Source: Micractinium sp. NFX-FRZ
Taxonomy: Eukaryota > Chlorophyta > Trebouxiophyceae > Chlorellales > Chlorellaceae
NCBI GenBank assembly: GCA_029339195.1
Contig: JAPTJF010000004.1
Coordinates: 310,001-374,000 of the forward strand
DNA length: 64,000 nucleotides
Direction of reading: 5' to 3'
The notes under the pieces: generated by a model
Told to the model about the DNA's origin: nothing
Seen by the model: only the letters and a program-made list of their open reading frames with translations
Databases searched by the model: none
Shown here: positions 29,114-40,652 of the stretch, piece after piece
Layout: the number at the start of each line of letters is the position of its first letter
Numbering within the stretch: the first letter of the stretch is position 1
Program-made: the position numbers and the translations under genes

Positions 29114-31828
29114 TCAGGTGAGCAGGGAGCAGTGGCCATCCCTGATGCACTCATCCAGCTCCAGCGTCTCAAACTCCCCGGTGGCGTACTGGACGCTGCA
29201 GGCGCGCGGGGGGCAGGGGGGGGAAGCAAAACGGGATCCCGCACATTGGGAGGGTGGCCAGCAGAGGCGGTGGGGCGCGTGTTGGAGACTGGGCGCACAG
29301 GCAGGTCGGGGCACCTGGAAGGGCAGTGATCTCCACGGCCTGCCCCCACCTCCCACTCCTGATGCTAGGCCACCCAATGACTTCAGCTGTGGGCTGCGAA
29401 CGGACGGCAGTAGCAGTGGTAGCATCCCACACACCCCCAGCTGTTCTGGCGGCTGAAGCAGCTCTGGCCAATCCGGATTGCACTTGTCACTAGTCGGCAG
29501 CAGGCACTCACTCTGCCTTGCGTGTGTCGAGGTAGATGGCGTTGAACTGGATGAGGTACCACTTGCCTGCAGCAGGCGGGCGGGGTAAATGAAGGTGACG
29601 CCACGTGGCAGCAGAGGGGGTGACGCCACGTGGCAGACAGGGCGACCCCACGAGGTGGACAGGGCAGCAGCAGCGCAAGCAGCTGACAGGTCGGGTGCGG
29701 CTGTTTAGCTGTCAATTGGCCAAGCTGTCCAGCGGGAGGCAGGCGGCAAGGCAGCGGCCAGCGCCCAGCTGCCAGCCCGGCTCACCGTCGTCTGGCCAGA
29801 ACAGCTCTGCCTGCCGCCCCGTCAGCGCAGGTGTGATATCCGCCACAGTCAGCAGCCGCCCCGTGGGCAGCGGCTGCACGCAGGCGGGCGTGGGGGATAC
29901 GCACATAAGAGGGAGGTGAGGCGGGAACCAAGGGGCAGCCAGCCGTTGCCAGTTGCATGCAAACTCCGCGCTGCGCAGCCGTCACAACGGGCTGCCCCTC
30001 ACAGCCCCAGCGTTGCCTCAGCAGCGGTCCCTCCCTCGCCCACCGGATTGCCCACGGGCCCCGCTGTTGCCTGCGCATGTCGCGCTATCACCTCGGCCAG
30101 AAGCTCCTTGACTCACAAGGTAACACGGCCACACAGAGGGGTTGGTCTCCTCGTAGGCCACCGGCCTCTCGTCCCCAACCCCCTCCCCTTCCCTCCTGCC
30201 TGCCTCCCCCTATGCCCACCTGATCCGCCGCCTGGTAGCCCGGCCGCACAAAGGGGTTGGGCTCCTCAAACGCCGCTAGCGCCGCGGCCTGGCTGGCCAC
30301 CGCCGCCTGCTGCGCCACGTTCTGCTGCTTGGGCACCTTGCGCTTGTACAGCTTGTTGCGGGCCACCCGCCCCGTCACAACCTCGTACACCGTGGGGTGC
30401 TGGTTGACCAGGGAGAAGAGCTCGGCGCGGCCGTCCGCGTCAAAGCTGCAGGTGCGACGGATTATGGGGGTGGAGGTGGAGCACGGTGAGGTGATGAGGT
30501 GTGTGTGTGTGTGTGTGAGTGTGGTGCAGCACTGAGTGTGGACTGCCAATTGATGAGGCGGAGCAGCAAGACGTAGCCGTCGGTACAAAAGCTGTGGGCA
30601 GAGGCGGAGCATGAGCAGCCCAGCCCTCAGCCAACCAGCAGGCGCATGCAGGGGTGTGCGCATGCGCATACAGCGTGAAAGACAGCGTGTTTAGCAGCAG
30701 CAGCAGCAGCAGCAGCATTAGTGGCAGCAGCACACACTGCCAGCAACGGCAGCACCAGCAAGCGCTGGCCCCTCGCCTCGCCTGGTAACCACCCCCCTCC
30801 CCGCCTCCCTGGGCTCACCGAGCGGCGTAGAAGAAGGCCAGGCTCATGAGCCACGCGTCGCTGTGCACCGCGCACAGGGCCAGCCAGTCCTTGCGCTCCA
30901 TGCCTGCAGCCGTTGCAGGGTGTGCACGAGGGTGAATATTCGCAAGTGGGTGCGGACCGGCAGGCCGGAGTTGAAGGCAAAACAAAGGTGAGTGCAGAGC
31001 ACCAGGGAGCGGTGCCCCGATTTTGCTCACAAATGTCAGTCCTCCCACCAGCCCACCCATCCCCTGCCCACCCTCACTGCCGCTTGAAGTTGATGCCCAG
31101 CACCGGCCCTGGCAGCGCTGCCCGTCACGCACACCTGGCCCCACCTTTGCCCCCGCAAGAAACGAGTACAACTGTCGATACAAGCCCACCAATGCCCTTC
31201 CCACCCTCACCATCGCGTGCAAAGTTGATGCCCAGCACCGGCTCTGGCAGCTCTGGCGGCACCTCCTCTGTGGGTAGGTCTACCGACCAGTTGCCGTCGG
31301 GGTGGCCATACAGGCACAGGTTCTCACGATCGGGGCCCGCAGCCGCGTACAGCTCCTTGGCGTCTGCAGGGGCGGCGGCAGAGGTGCGGACTGGTGGGCG
31401 CTGATATACTGGTGGTGCGCAGATGAGGGGTCCCCAGTGGGGAGGACGCTCCATTACATGGGCGGCGAAGGGCGGAGGGCGGCCGGGCGGGCGGGGGGCG
31501 GGACCTGTGAGCGCGCTGCTTGCAGGCTGCGGGCTGCGTCGGGCGCGGCCCAGCTGACCATTGAGCGCTTTTGCGCGCATCAAGGGGCGCCAAGGCCGGC
31601 GAGGCGCAGCCCAGGCCCGCTCCCAGCTGTCATGGTGCACAGCTGCGCGCACCGTCTATGAGGGCAAGCAGCAGCCCCTCCCGCCGGTTCTTATAGTCCT
31701 CATAGATCGCCTGCACGAACAAGAGGGGTCTTGCAGTGAGCACTTGCGTGCTGCACGACTGTCAGGGCCAGGCCGTCGCGCGAGGACGTGCGGCTTCCCC
31801 CCACCTCTATGGTCTTTGGAGTGGGCAT
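29114..31828 (-). CDS. Alfin-like N-terminal domain protein with Tudor-like C-terminus
   Basis: Plant Alfin-like (AL) proteins are nuclear chromatin readers with an N-terminal DUF3594 domain and a C-terminal PHD finger. Here eight exons (31828-31805, 31710-31653, 31363-31211, 30903-30819, 30445-30220, 29873-29786, 29566-29512, 29195-29114) give 256 residues. Residues 1-135 are a clear Alfin domain: [73 protein letters not shown] and PTVYEVVTG. After an Ala/Gln linker the C-terminus has no Cys/His pattern of a PHD finger. Instead it has a Tudor/Agenet-like stretch: [47 protein letters not shown]. The eight-codon first exon was chosen because it restores the family start. Being one gene is inferred from matching phases throughout. 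Confidence 0.82.
30499..30518. repeat. (GT)n microsatellite
   Basis: About ten GT dinucleotides lie in intron 4 of the Alfin-like gene. Confidence 0.95.
31069..31255 (-). repeat. Duplicated exon 3 donor edge in the Alfin-like gene
   Basis: The end of exon 3 and its donor (plus strand 31201-31255, ccaccctcaccatcgcgtgc aaagttgatgcccagcaccgg) recur about 133 bases into intron 3 at 31069-31122 (ccaccctcactgccgcttga agttgatgcccagcaccgg). The GT donor is present in both. Confidence 0.85.
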
Positions 31829-32147
31829 GCTGGCTGCACAAGGCGCCGGCCTTCAAGAGACTCTAGCTGCACGCTTGCAGAGTGGATGCGAAGTGCGCGC
31901 GTCCAAGAGCGGCCAGCTTCCCTCGCTTTTTGAATGCTGGGCCTGATGCGGCGCTGCTGGCGTGCAGGCTCTGCAATTGGCGTGCGGCGTGCGGCGCTGC
32001 GCGTGCGGCGTGCTTTGCTCGGGCGTTGCTTTTGCAGCTTAATTGCCAGGGCAGGCCTGAACATCGACGTTAAGGCGCATTGGTAGCAATTTGAGCTGGT
32101 GCCTGGATGTGGGGAGCGGCTCAAACCGATTATTGGAACGCGAAACC
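31829..32147. promoter_or_regulatory. Divergent region, Alfin-like / SDHAF1
   Basis: A gap of 319 bases between two head-to-head genes; both promoters should be here. No element is recognisable with confidence. Confidence 0.45.
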
Positions 32148-33047
32148 ATGAAACCCAGGCTCTCGGGCCTTCAGGTGGGCGGTGATAAGGACGCTGGTTA
32201 CACTTAAGTGTCGGGAGACGGCCAGCGGGCAACCAAGAGAAGCAAGCGTGTCATTGGCCTGGCTGGCCCTGCCTGCCGCCGCCTGCTGCCGCCACCGCCC
32301 CTGGCTTCTCAAGTCGCACGTCAGCCTGGTGCAAGTCATTCGTGCAACCGCGCTGCCCACACGCCCCTTCCGCCGCTACTTGCACCATCTCGCCATTGGG
32401 CTTGCAGCAGCGTGTGCCGCATGCTGCTCTGTGGTGCGGCTCACCATACTGCCGCGCCTGCTACGGGCACCGCTGCCTGCCTCCCACCATCTCCCTGCTC
32501 CCGCAGCGCCAAGTGCTCAGCCTCTACCGCAGCGTGCTGCGCGCCTCACGCGCCAAGGAGCAGGCGGGGGGCGAGTCGATGGCGGCGTACGCCAGGGAAG
32601 AGATGGAGCGGTGCGCTGTGTGGGGCGGTGCTGGCACACAAGGGTGGTGGATGCCAGCATGAGAGGTCTGGGCATCCAGCACCTTTCCCTGGTACAGCAA
32701 CAAACCGGCCTGCTCTGCGAGCCTGCTGGGTCGCCTGCCTATCTGCTTGCTGGACCATCTGCTTGTCTGCACCCCACCTGCCTGCCTTGCCTGCACCTTC
32801 TCCTGCCCGCATGCCCACTACTTTGTGCCTCCCTCCCTCCCTGCCTCGCAGGCACCGCGGCTTGGACCGGAAGGACATACTGCGGATAGAGCACCTCATC
32901 CGGACGGGGCGGCGCCAGCTGGACTTGTTTGCTTCAGCAGAGGTCACAGGCGTGCAGCTGCAGAGCAGGGGCGGCGGCGGCAGTAGCAGCAGCAGCGGAA
33001 GAGGCAGCGTTGTCGCACCGGCGGCGGCTGGCAAGGAGGCACCATAG
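32148..33047 (+). CDS. SDHAF1: Succinate dehydrogenase assembly factor 1 (LYR protein)
   Basis: SDHAF1 is a mitochondrial matrix LYR-motif protein that helps insert Fe-S clusters into the SDHB subunit of complex II. Three exons (32148-32174, 32507-32610, 32852-33047) join to 108 residues. The start MKPRLSGLQ comes from a nine-codon first exon and reads straight into RQVLSLYRSVLRASRAK (the LYR motif), then YAREEMERHRGLDRKDILRI, EHLIRTGRRQLDLFASAEVT. This matches the family order LQRQVLSLYR ... HxxLxRxDxLRIExLxRRGRRQL. A Gly/Ser-rich tail ends the protein. The longer open frame through intron 1 lacks family features and was not used. Head to head with the Alfin-like gene. Confidence 0.9.
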
Positions 33048-33656
33048 CTGTGCCTGTGCTGGGTTGCGACAGCCTTGACGCAACCGCTTCCATTTCATGC
33101 TGCCCTGCCACCACACCCTGCAGCTTTCGTTCTCTCTCTCTGTTACTCTCCCTCTCTCTGTCTACCGCTCATGGCCTTCCCACCCCTCTGCTCTGCCTGC
33201 TTTGCAAGAACGCTGTGCTCTCCCGCCTCTGCACCCTCATGTAGTTCCGCTCGTGCGCTGGATTTTCACGCTTTTACACAAGCACAGGCTTGCAGCCCCC
33301 CGGCAGGCGGGGGCCTAGCTGGGGGGCAGTGGGAAGGGGGGGTGTAGTCGTCACAGCGCTCCGCCCTGGCGGCCCACGGAGCGACGGAGAAAGGTTCCTA
33401 GAAACGGGCCCGCAGGCGCGCCGGCGGCGCGCGCCCCAACAGAAGCTTGCGCACGCCCGCCTGGCGCGCCCGCCTGCAGGCTCGGGGCCCCTCACTCAGT
33501 TCCATCATGCCAAGCGCACTGGCGGCCGCCGGCCGCGCCACGCGCCAGCCGCTTTGCCCTGCCGCCGCGCCTGCAGCGCCGCGACGGCTGGGGTGCTCCC
33601 GCAGCGGGCGGCACGCACGCGCGTCAACCCGGCGGCCATGCACCCTCCACTGCTGC
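33048..33656. other. Convergent 3' region, SDHAF1 / RPSA
   Basis: Pyrimidine-rich then G-rich sequence between two stops. The minus-strand TGTAA at 33274-33278 would give the RPSA mRNA a 3' region of about 380 bases. No coding frame is supported. Confidence 0.45.
33274..33278 (-). terminator. Putative TGTAA polyadenylation signal of RPSA
   Basis: Minus-strand TGTAA about 380 bases beyond the RPSA stop. Position-based. Confidence 0.4.
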
Positions 33657-36600
33657 TCAGTAGCCGGCGGCGGGGGTGAACTCGGGGGCGGGGGCGGCGG
33701 CGAAGTCGGCAGCGGGCGCGGGGGCGGCGGCGGCGTCAAAGCCGGCGGCGGCCTCGAACCCGGCAGAGGTCTCGAAGCCGGCGGTGCCCTGGTAGCTGCA
33801 GGGGGCAAGGCAGGGGGGCAGGGGGGGAGGTGGAGGTGAGGAAGGGGAGGCTGACAAAACGAGCTGGTATTCTAGCTTTTCAGGGGAAAGCCTGCGAAAG
33901 TGGCTGCCGCAAGTGCCCAGCTTCTCGCAACCTTCATGCTGCACACATGTGCCATCCAGCCCCAGGTCCGCCCGCACACAGAGGCAGGCAGGGGGGGCAT
34001 GGCTGGCAAGGAAACGGGGCGACAGAAGAAACGTTGGCAGGTCGACTCACCCGTACTCGTCGAAGCCGGCCTCCTGGCCGGGCAGCGCGGCGGCGAAGCC
34101 AGAGGGGTCGTACTCGGCCACGGGGGCGGCCTCCTCCTCGGCCTCCTTGGCCTCCTCTGCAGGGGGGGCAGGGAGCAGGGCAGGGCAGGGGTGAGAAAGA
34201 TGCTGGGAGGTCATGCAGGAGGCAACTCGAGTGACACGCTACTCACTGGGCGCTCGCCAGCGCAGCGCCTGCAGGGGCAGAAGGCGCAAACAGCAGCAGA
34301 AAGCCACACCCCCCAGCAGCAGGTGGAGTGCCAACCCCAACATGCATCTCTCCTCAGCACCTTGCTGCAATGCTACAGTGCCGGGAGCAGCAAAAATGCC
34401 TACACCCTCGCCACTCACCAGCAGGCAGACAAACATGCCAACCACCGCACCGTGTCGCAATGCTACAGCACATTCCCCCCGCCCAGAATGCAACACCGGC
34501 CTGCTCACCGGGCTCGCGGTAGAAGAACATGTCGACCATCACGTCCCAGGCGGGGCCGGAGGCGGAGATGGTGCCGCGCATCATCATCACCATGCGGGTC
34601 AGCAGGTAGTAGAGCACGCCGATGGAGTGCTTGCCCTTGTTGTTGGCGGGGATGGCCACATCCACACCCTGCGGGGGGCCAGGGACGAGGGAAGTGGGGA
34701 GGAGAAAGGCGAGGAGTTGAGGAGAGGGGAGAGAGGGGAGAGATGGGGAGGAGGAGAGGGGTGGACGTGGCGGGGGCGCGCCCGCAGCACGAACGACCCC
34801 CCTGGCGCGGATGCGTGCGGCAGGAACACCGCCTACGAGTGAGGCGGCTGCTGCGGTGCGGCGCTCCGCTGCACCACTGCTGCTGCTGCTGCTCCTGCGC
34901 TTGCCGGCGGACACGCCCTGCCCGCTGCCAGCCGGATCTTGACGCCCATGCCTGCCCACACACCCGCTGCTGCCTCCCCCAGCAGAGCACTCTTCCCAAA
35001 CATGCTTGCTGCACGCCTGTCTCCAGCTCATTTCTCGTCTCCAGCCCTCCATTCTGCTCCTGCTCGCTGCTGCAGCGCTCCATCACACTCACAGGCTGCT
35101 TCCCAGGCTGCCGCTGCCCACAACCCCAGCTCCTGTCGCGTGCTCTGCCCCACAGCTGCGCCTGCCTCCCGCCCGCTGCGCCACCCCAGCTGCACTTCCG
35201 GCTGCGCTCTGCGCCTGCCGTCATGTGCAAGCAGCCTTGTTGAGCCCCGCCTGCACTGCGCCTGCTTCCGCCGCCACGCCAGCTCCCGCTGCTGCATATC
35301 TTGCTGGCGTGCCGACCCTCGCCCTGCACCCTCCTCCAAGCAACCCCTCCACGCAGCCCCCTCCACGCAGCCCCCTCCACTTTCTGCTCTGCTCCTCAGC
35401 AAGCAAGCCGCCACACTTTGCCCAGCACCTGCCCTGCTGCTAACACTCTATGCTGCTGTGAGGGACCGTGGTGTGGTGTTCACCTGCAGGTCGGAGTCGG
35501 TGTCGCAGAAGGCGATGACGGGGATGTTCATGTAGGCCGCCTCCTTAATCGACTGGTGGTCGGTGCGGGGGTCAGTCACAATCAGCAGGCGGGGCTCCTC
35601 GAAGCCCTTCTGGATCTGGTTGGTGAAGGCACCTGCGGGGCGGGGCGGGCGGCGGGGCAGGCGGCAGGCGGCGGGGTGAGGCAAGGTGTGGGGGGCGGGA
35701 CGTGGAGGGGTGGGGTGGTGCAGATAGTTTGGAGGAAAAGGCGTCAGCGAGGCAGCAGGGGTGGGTAGCTGCCAGCGGGGGCGCGTAGGCTGAGCTGTAA
35801 GCGCCACGTGGCAAGCCACCGAGCATCGACCCTGTGCGGTGCGTCTTGGCTGCAGCCTGACATTCCAGCACGCCACACACCCGTGCCGTTGCCAGCTACA
35901 ACCAGACTGGCTGCCTGCCAGCAGGCTGACGGCAACGATGGACATGCTGCTGCTGCACCGCGCCGCCAGTGCCCCGCCATGCCACCCGCGCTGCCATGCC
36001 CCGGCAGAGCCAACGGGAAGGGCTGCCTGCTCCAAGCTCCCAGCAGAATATCGGGCTGCTGCTCCAATGCTCCCCACCCTTCCACGCTGCTGCTGCGCCT
36101 GCATGGCTTTCTCACTACTAAGGCTGCCAGCCGTCGCCATCGCCGCTGTGCCCGTCGCACACGCGCCGCCCCGGCGCCGCTGCCTCCAATCTGCAGCCTG
36201 CTGACAACTGCAGGCATTGCAGCAGTGCGGCAGCTGCAGCCCCAGACAGCAGCAGAGACCGGCATTGCAGCAGCAGCAGCAGCAGTGGCAAGGGAGGCAG
36301 GCTCACCGGGGGTGTGGCGGCCCACGGTGGACTTGGCGCCGGTGTAGTGCGCGAACTTGAGCACCGCGCGCTGGCCGTAGGGGCGGGCGGAGATGGCCAC
36401 AATGTCCTGCGGGTTCTCAATCGCCACGATGATGCGCGCCGCCAGCTGCAGCTTCTCCCAGGTCTTGCCCAGGTTGAAGACAAAGATGCCGTCGTTGCGG
36501 CGGCGGTACACATAGCGCTCCATGGAGGCGGTGCAGTTCTTGGTGCCCAGGTGCGCCTGCGGGGGGGTGCGGGCGGGTGGTGGGTCCTGAGCGCTGAGAG

Positions 36601-36776
36601 CCCGGCCGCCTGGCCGCCTGGCCACCCAGCATTTTGGCCGCCGGGGCATGGCGCGAGCATGGCGGCCAATGCAGGCGCTGCCCCCGGCCTTGAGTAGCTG
36701 ACATCCCCCTGCGACCACCCACCTGCGCCGCCAGCAGCATCTGCACGTCCACCTCGCGTTGAGACAGGCCCGCCAT
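33657..36776 (-). CDS. RPSA: 40S ribosomal protein SA (uS2)
   Basis: This is a structural protein of the small cytosolic ribosomal subunit (uS2 family). Six exons (36776-36723, 36556-36307, 35632-35484, 34668-34509, 34156-34051, 33795-33657) give 285 residues. Hallmarks are [98 protein letters not shown] and [20 protein letters not shown], then [19 protein letters not shown] and the acidic C-terminal helix [16 protein letters not shown]. The tail is a degenerate repeat of Gly-Phe and Ala residues ([20 protein letters not shown]), longer and more regular than I would expect for the family. The long intron 3 (about 815 bases) holds no recognised gene. Head to head with the ZIP gene. Confidence 0.97.
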
Positions 36777-37101
36777 GTTGGGACTGGTTCTGGCAGTCGC
36801 GGGGGACTCCCAGGTGCCTCAGCGCCGGTTGAAGAGGCCGAGGCAGGCGCCAGCCACCGCTATTCGCAGCCTGCTGTGCCACCGCACGGCAGGCCTGGGT
36901 CGGCCCCTCTCCCGTCTCCATGGGCTCCCCGCAGCCCCCACTCTCTCTGTGTGTCACATGCCAGGCACTGCGCTATCAATTGGAAGCCCGCTTAGCGCAG
37001 GAAGGGGGAGCAGGGGCGGTCTCGTGCGGGGGTTTGAGCGAGCGAGGGGTACAGTGCGCCCGGCGCGCTCACGAGCCCTCCCAGTGCAGCTGGTCCCCGT
37101 G
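36777..37101. promoter_or_regulatory. Divergent region, RPSA / ZIP
   Basis: These 325 bases lie between two head-to-head genes, presumably with both promoters. No motif is recognised with confidence. Confidence 0.45.
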
Positions 37102-39473
37102 ATGCCGATATTCACGCCGGAGGAGACCTGGGCGCTGACACTGACCACCTTTGCTGGGCTGTCCACCACTGTGGGGGCCGCCTTTGCGGTGAGTGCGGTC
37201 CGGGATGCCTTGCTCGAATGCCGTGAGATGGTGCCGGACGGGCGCAAGCGAATGGTGGCGCTGCAGGCGCCCTGCAAGGGGTCCCGCCGCCGCTGCCGCC
37301 ACCTGCCGTGTTTGCTGCTCACCAGCGCTGCCGCGGCTGGCTCTTCTTGTGCAGGTCATCAGGCAGCCAGATGACGCGCTGCTTGCACTGCTGCTTGGCA
37401 ACGCCATTGGCGTCATGTTCCTGCTGTCGGTGGCGGAGATGTGGATACACAAGTGAGCAGCAGGCTGCGGGTGGGGGTGATCGACAATGCCGGATGTGGT
37501 GCTGTGAAGTGTGCACAACAGCCTGCTGTCCAGGCTTGCGCTTGCATCCATGGCTGTAGTTCGTCAGTTGCGGCGCCAACGTCTTTCCGCATTGCTGCTA
37601 ACCCCGCTTTGCTGGTGCTCTGCCTCATGCCCTCACCGTGCCGCCACCACGGCTGCCTGAACCCCCGCCCTGCCCGCAGCGCAATGAACAACGGCTGGCC
37701 GGAGATCACGATAGCTTTTGGGCTGGGCGCGCTGCTGTACCAAGTGGCGCAGCCCTTTATCCCCGATTTTGGCACCCACCACCACGACCACCAGCACCCA
37801 GAGCCGATTGAGCGGGTGCGTGCCGCTGCTTGCCGCTGCCGCTCAAGCGCACGGTGCATGCTGCATGCTCAGCTGGGTGCTGCAAGAGGTGCACGCCGGG
37901 TCGTCAGCAAGGCGCAGGACATGCTGCGTGCTGCCTGGCACCGCTGCATGCCCTGCTGCCTGGCACACCTGTCGTCCGCCCCGCCGCTGCTCCTTGCCTG
38001 AAGCCGCTCACTGCTCCCCACCGTAGGACCCCTGCCTGCAGCTGTGGTGCGAAGACACCGGCAAGTACACACTTCCCAGCCCGGGCCGCGTGGAGCGCCA
38101 GGACAGCAACGGCAACACCAGCCAGCCAGAGCGTCGCTCGGCGGCGCGCAGCACTGTAGGCGGCGACACGTACGCGGCGGCAGAGTTGCTGGCAGATGCA
38201 ACAGTAGGCAGCAACCGCCGGGACATTGCCCGGCCCAGCAGCAGCGGCGGCAGCAGCGGCAATGGCGGCGGCGTGCACCTCCCGCTAGGCGGCCTAGGCA
38301 ATGGAAGCAGCGGCAGCAGCGGCGGCAAAGGGGCCGCGCAGCGCATGCGGCCGCGCCAGCTGCTGCGCCTAGGGTGAGTATGCCTGCAGCATCTGTGCTG
38401 CGCTGGGCTTGCCTGCTGGCACATGCAGTTTCCGGAGAGCGCATGGGCAGACCACTGCCTGCCTGCCTGCCTGCCTCTCAACCTGCTGTTGCTATGTGCG
38501 CCCGTTGACCTTCCTGCAGGCTGCTCATGGCAGTCACAATGACATTGCACAACCTGCCAGAGGTGCGTGCCTGCCCAGGGCCGGAAACAAAGCACTGCTC
38601 TCCCTCTCCTGCCGCCGTGCCGGCGCCGTCTGGCCGCCCGCTGTCCTGCAGCGTGCGCAGCGCAGCTGCACTGGCTGTCAGCCACTTGAGAGCGGTTGCT
38701 GCCGCCCACGCAGCTGCCCTGTTGCTGCCGCCCGCGCAGCTGCCCAAGCGGCCTGGACCCCCGGCTCCCGTCTCACCATCTGTTTCTCTCGTGCATGTCT
38801 CTCGACCTCCCTCTCCTCATCTGCAGGGCTTTGCTGTGGCCTTTGCCGCCTTCACAGACTTTGGGCCGATCATGGCGATCGCCATTGCGGTGCACAACAT
38901 CCCAGAGGTAGGGTGGGCAGCGGGGAGGCCGGCGGTGCGAGGCGGGCGGGCACATGTGTGTGCTGGAGGCAGATGGTGAAAGGGCGCTGTCGAGCAGCAC
39001 AGGCCTTTGAGACCGTGCTGTGGTTGTGGCGGGCTGGCAGTGCTACTGGGAGGACAAACTGGCAGCGCCACAGGCAGGCGGTGCATGCCTCTGTTGAGCT
39101 GCCGCCAAGGCTGCGCTCCCACCCGGCGCCCGCGCCCACCCACCCTGCACCTGTCACGCTTGCTGTGCCGCAGGGCGTGATTGTGGCAGCACCCATGTAC
39201 GCCGCCACGGGCAGCCGGTGGAAGGCGGTGGGCCTGGCCACTGCCAGCGGGCTGTCGGAGCCGCTGGGCGCCCTGCTCGCCCTGCTGCTGGTCAAGCCCT
39301 TCCTCACAGAGGCGCGGCTGCACTACATCCTGGGCTTTGTGGGCGGCCTCATGGCGGCGGTCAGCCTGCTGGAGCTGTGGCCCGAGGCGCGAAAGTGCCA
39401 CAACGACCGGCGCATGGCGCTCGGCATTGGCCTGGGCATGCTCGTCATGGGCGCCACGCTCTTCTATGTATGA
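37102..39473 (+). CDS. ZIP-family metal transporter (GufA type)
   Basis: This is a membrane transporter for zinc or other divalent cations of the GufA/ZTP29-like ZIP branch. Seven exons (37102-37188, 37355-37452, 37680-37815, 38027-38373, 38520-38562, 38827-38907, 39174-39473) give 363 residues. Several hydrophobic helices are visible: TWALTLTTFAGLSTTVGAAF, ALLALLLGNAIGVMFLLSVA, ITIAFGLGALLYQV, the pair carrying HNLPEG and HNIPEG, GLSEPLGALLALLLV, YILGFVGGLMAAVSLLEL and the last, ALGIGLGMLVMGATLFYV. The two HNxPEG motifs are the conserved metal-transport signature. A cytosol-type loop of about 140 residues follows the third helix. It begins His-rich (THHHDHQH) and continues as a Ser/Gly-rich low-complexity stretch. 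Membrane location (plastid, vacuole or ER) cannot be told. Confidence 0.92.
38690..38748. repeat. Short tandem duplication in a ZIP gene intron
   Basis: A unit of about 25 bases, gttgctgccgcccacgcagc, is repeated twice in intron 5, differing at one base. It contains an acceptor-like cgcag. Confidence 0.75.
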
Positions 39474-40652
39474 CACGAGCCTCAACGGCCTGCTAAATGG
39501 GACGGAGCGCAGCCGCTGGTGGCCCGGCCATGCAGCGTATGCTGGTGACGGTAGTGCCGGCACCGGCAGCGCGGCCGCACGCACGCTCAGCTGGAGCATG
39601 GCCGGCCTGCATGGCGAGCTGTGTCGCCCATGCTGGCCAGGCCGTCCCGCCGCTCGCTGCGGCACCTGGCCATGCGCGCTGCGCTCGTCTCCCTTTTGCT
39701 GCGGGCCCCGTGATTGAACCTGTGCTCTTCTGCCGCCCTGCCTGCTGTGCACCTACCCTGTGTGACCTTGACCTGCGGTGGCCATGCTGCGCTCAAGCTA
39801 AGGCCGGCAGATGGGTTCTCCCAGTCGCCGCAGGCCTGCCCTGGCTCAGCTTGGCTCCCAACCGCTCTCTAACCGTGCGGGCACCTGCCCAACATACCTT
39901 CATGATCGCCTTGAAACGATACCTTTTTCCGGCATGCCTCCTCCCTCCGGTGACCCTCATGCCCACGTGTTGTGTGCTGCTCCTCCCAGTCCCTGTCATG
40001 TCCCCCTCCCTGCTCACATCCTGACTTGCTTCACCGTCCATGCTGGCGCTCGGCCGCTTCCGTTACCCGCGCGTCCCCCCGCCCCGCACTCACCCCTGCT
40101 ACCTTCAGTTTGTTCCAGTCCCATCAACCCTCCCCCCCCCTCCCCTTTTCAGTTGTACAACAAACTGCACTCTCAATTCCATTCGGTGTACCCCCCTCTT
40201 TTGCCGCGCCTCACCCACCTCTTTTTGACTCCTCACGAGCTACCGTTTCCCGCCGGCCATCCGCTGCTGCCCGGGCTGTAACGCACCCGCAGCGCACTGT
40301 GACGCTCGACAGGAGATTGGCATTGCCTGCACAGGCTGCTGCTGTGTCGTGATGTATTTGGGTTGCTGCGTCCACACTAACCGGGCTGAACGCAGGTCAG
40401 CAGGTGAACACATTCACACATGCGGCGGGCTGCAGCGTCTGGCAGGACAGGCGGCACGTCGCTTGCAAGCGATGGGGGCTCTCAGCTGCAACTGCAAGAA
40501 AACAAACACTGCAAGCAAAGCCCTAATGAGGGGCCTGGCACCGGGAGTGCTCGTGCTGACTGGACGCTGCTCCCCATCCACTTGTTGCCCTAGGCGCTCC
40601 CAGCAGCTGTCCTCTCTTTCGCCCCCCAATCGCCTTCACAAACGCGGTCACA
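39474..40652. other. ZIP 3' region and pyruvate kinase upstream region
   Basis: About 1.18 kb between two genes on the same strand. The TGTAA at 40277-40281 implies a ZIP 3' untranslated region of about 800 bases. The remaining 370 bases should hold the pyruvate kinase promoter. No additional gene is supported. Confidence 0.45.
40277..40281 (+). terminator. Putative TGTAA polyadenylation signal of the ZIP gene
   Basis: TGTAA about 800 bases after the ZIP stop. Position-based. Confidence 0.4.

Noticed and set aside
32208..33047. Continuous 279-codon frame over SDHAF1
   Set aside because: It lacks an ATG start and the region before the LYR motif is not protein-like. A nine-codon exon at 32148 gives the proper family start.
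33398..33839. Frames opposite the last exon of RPSA
   Set aside because: They mirror the repetitive RPSA coding sequence and have no features of their own.
34669..35483. Possible gene inside the long RPSA intron
   Set aside because: The frames there are cysteine/serine-rich repeats of gcctgc-type sequence without family resemblance. I also could not identify snoRNA boxes with confidence.
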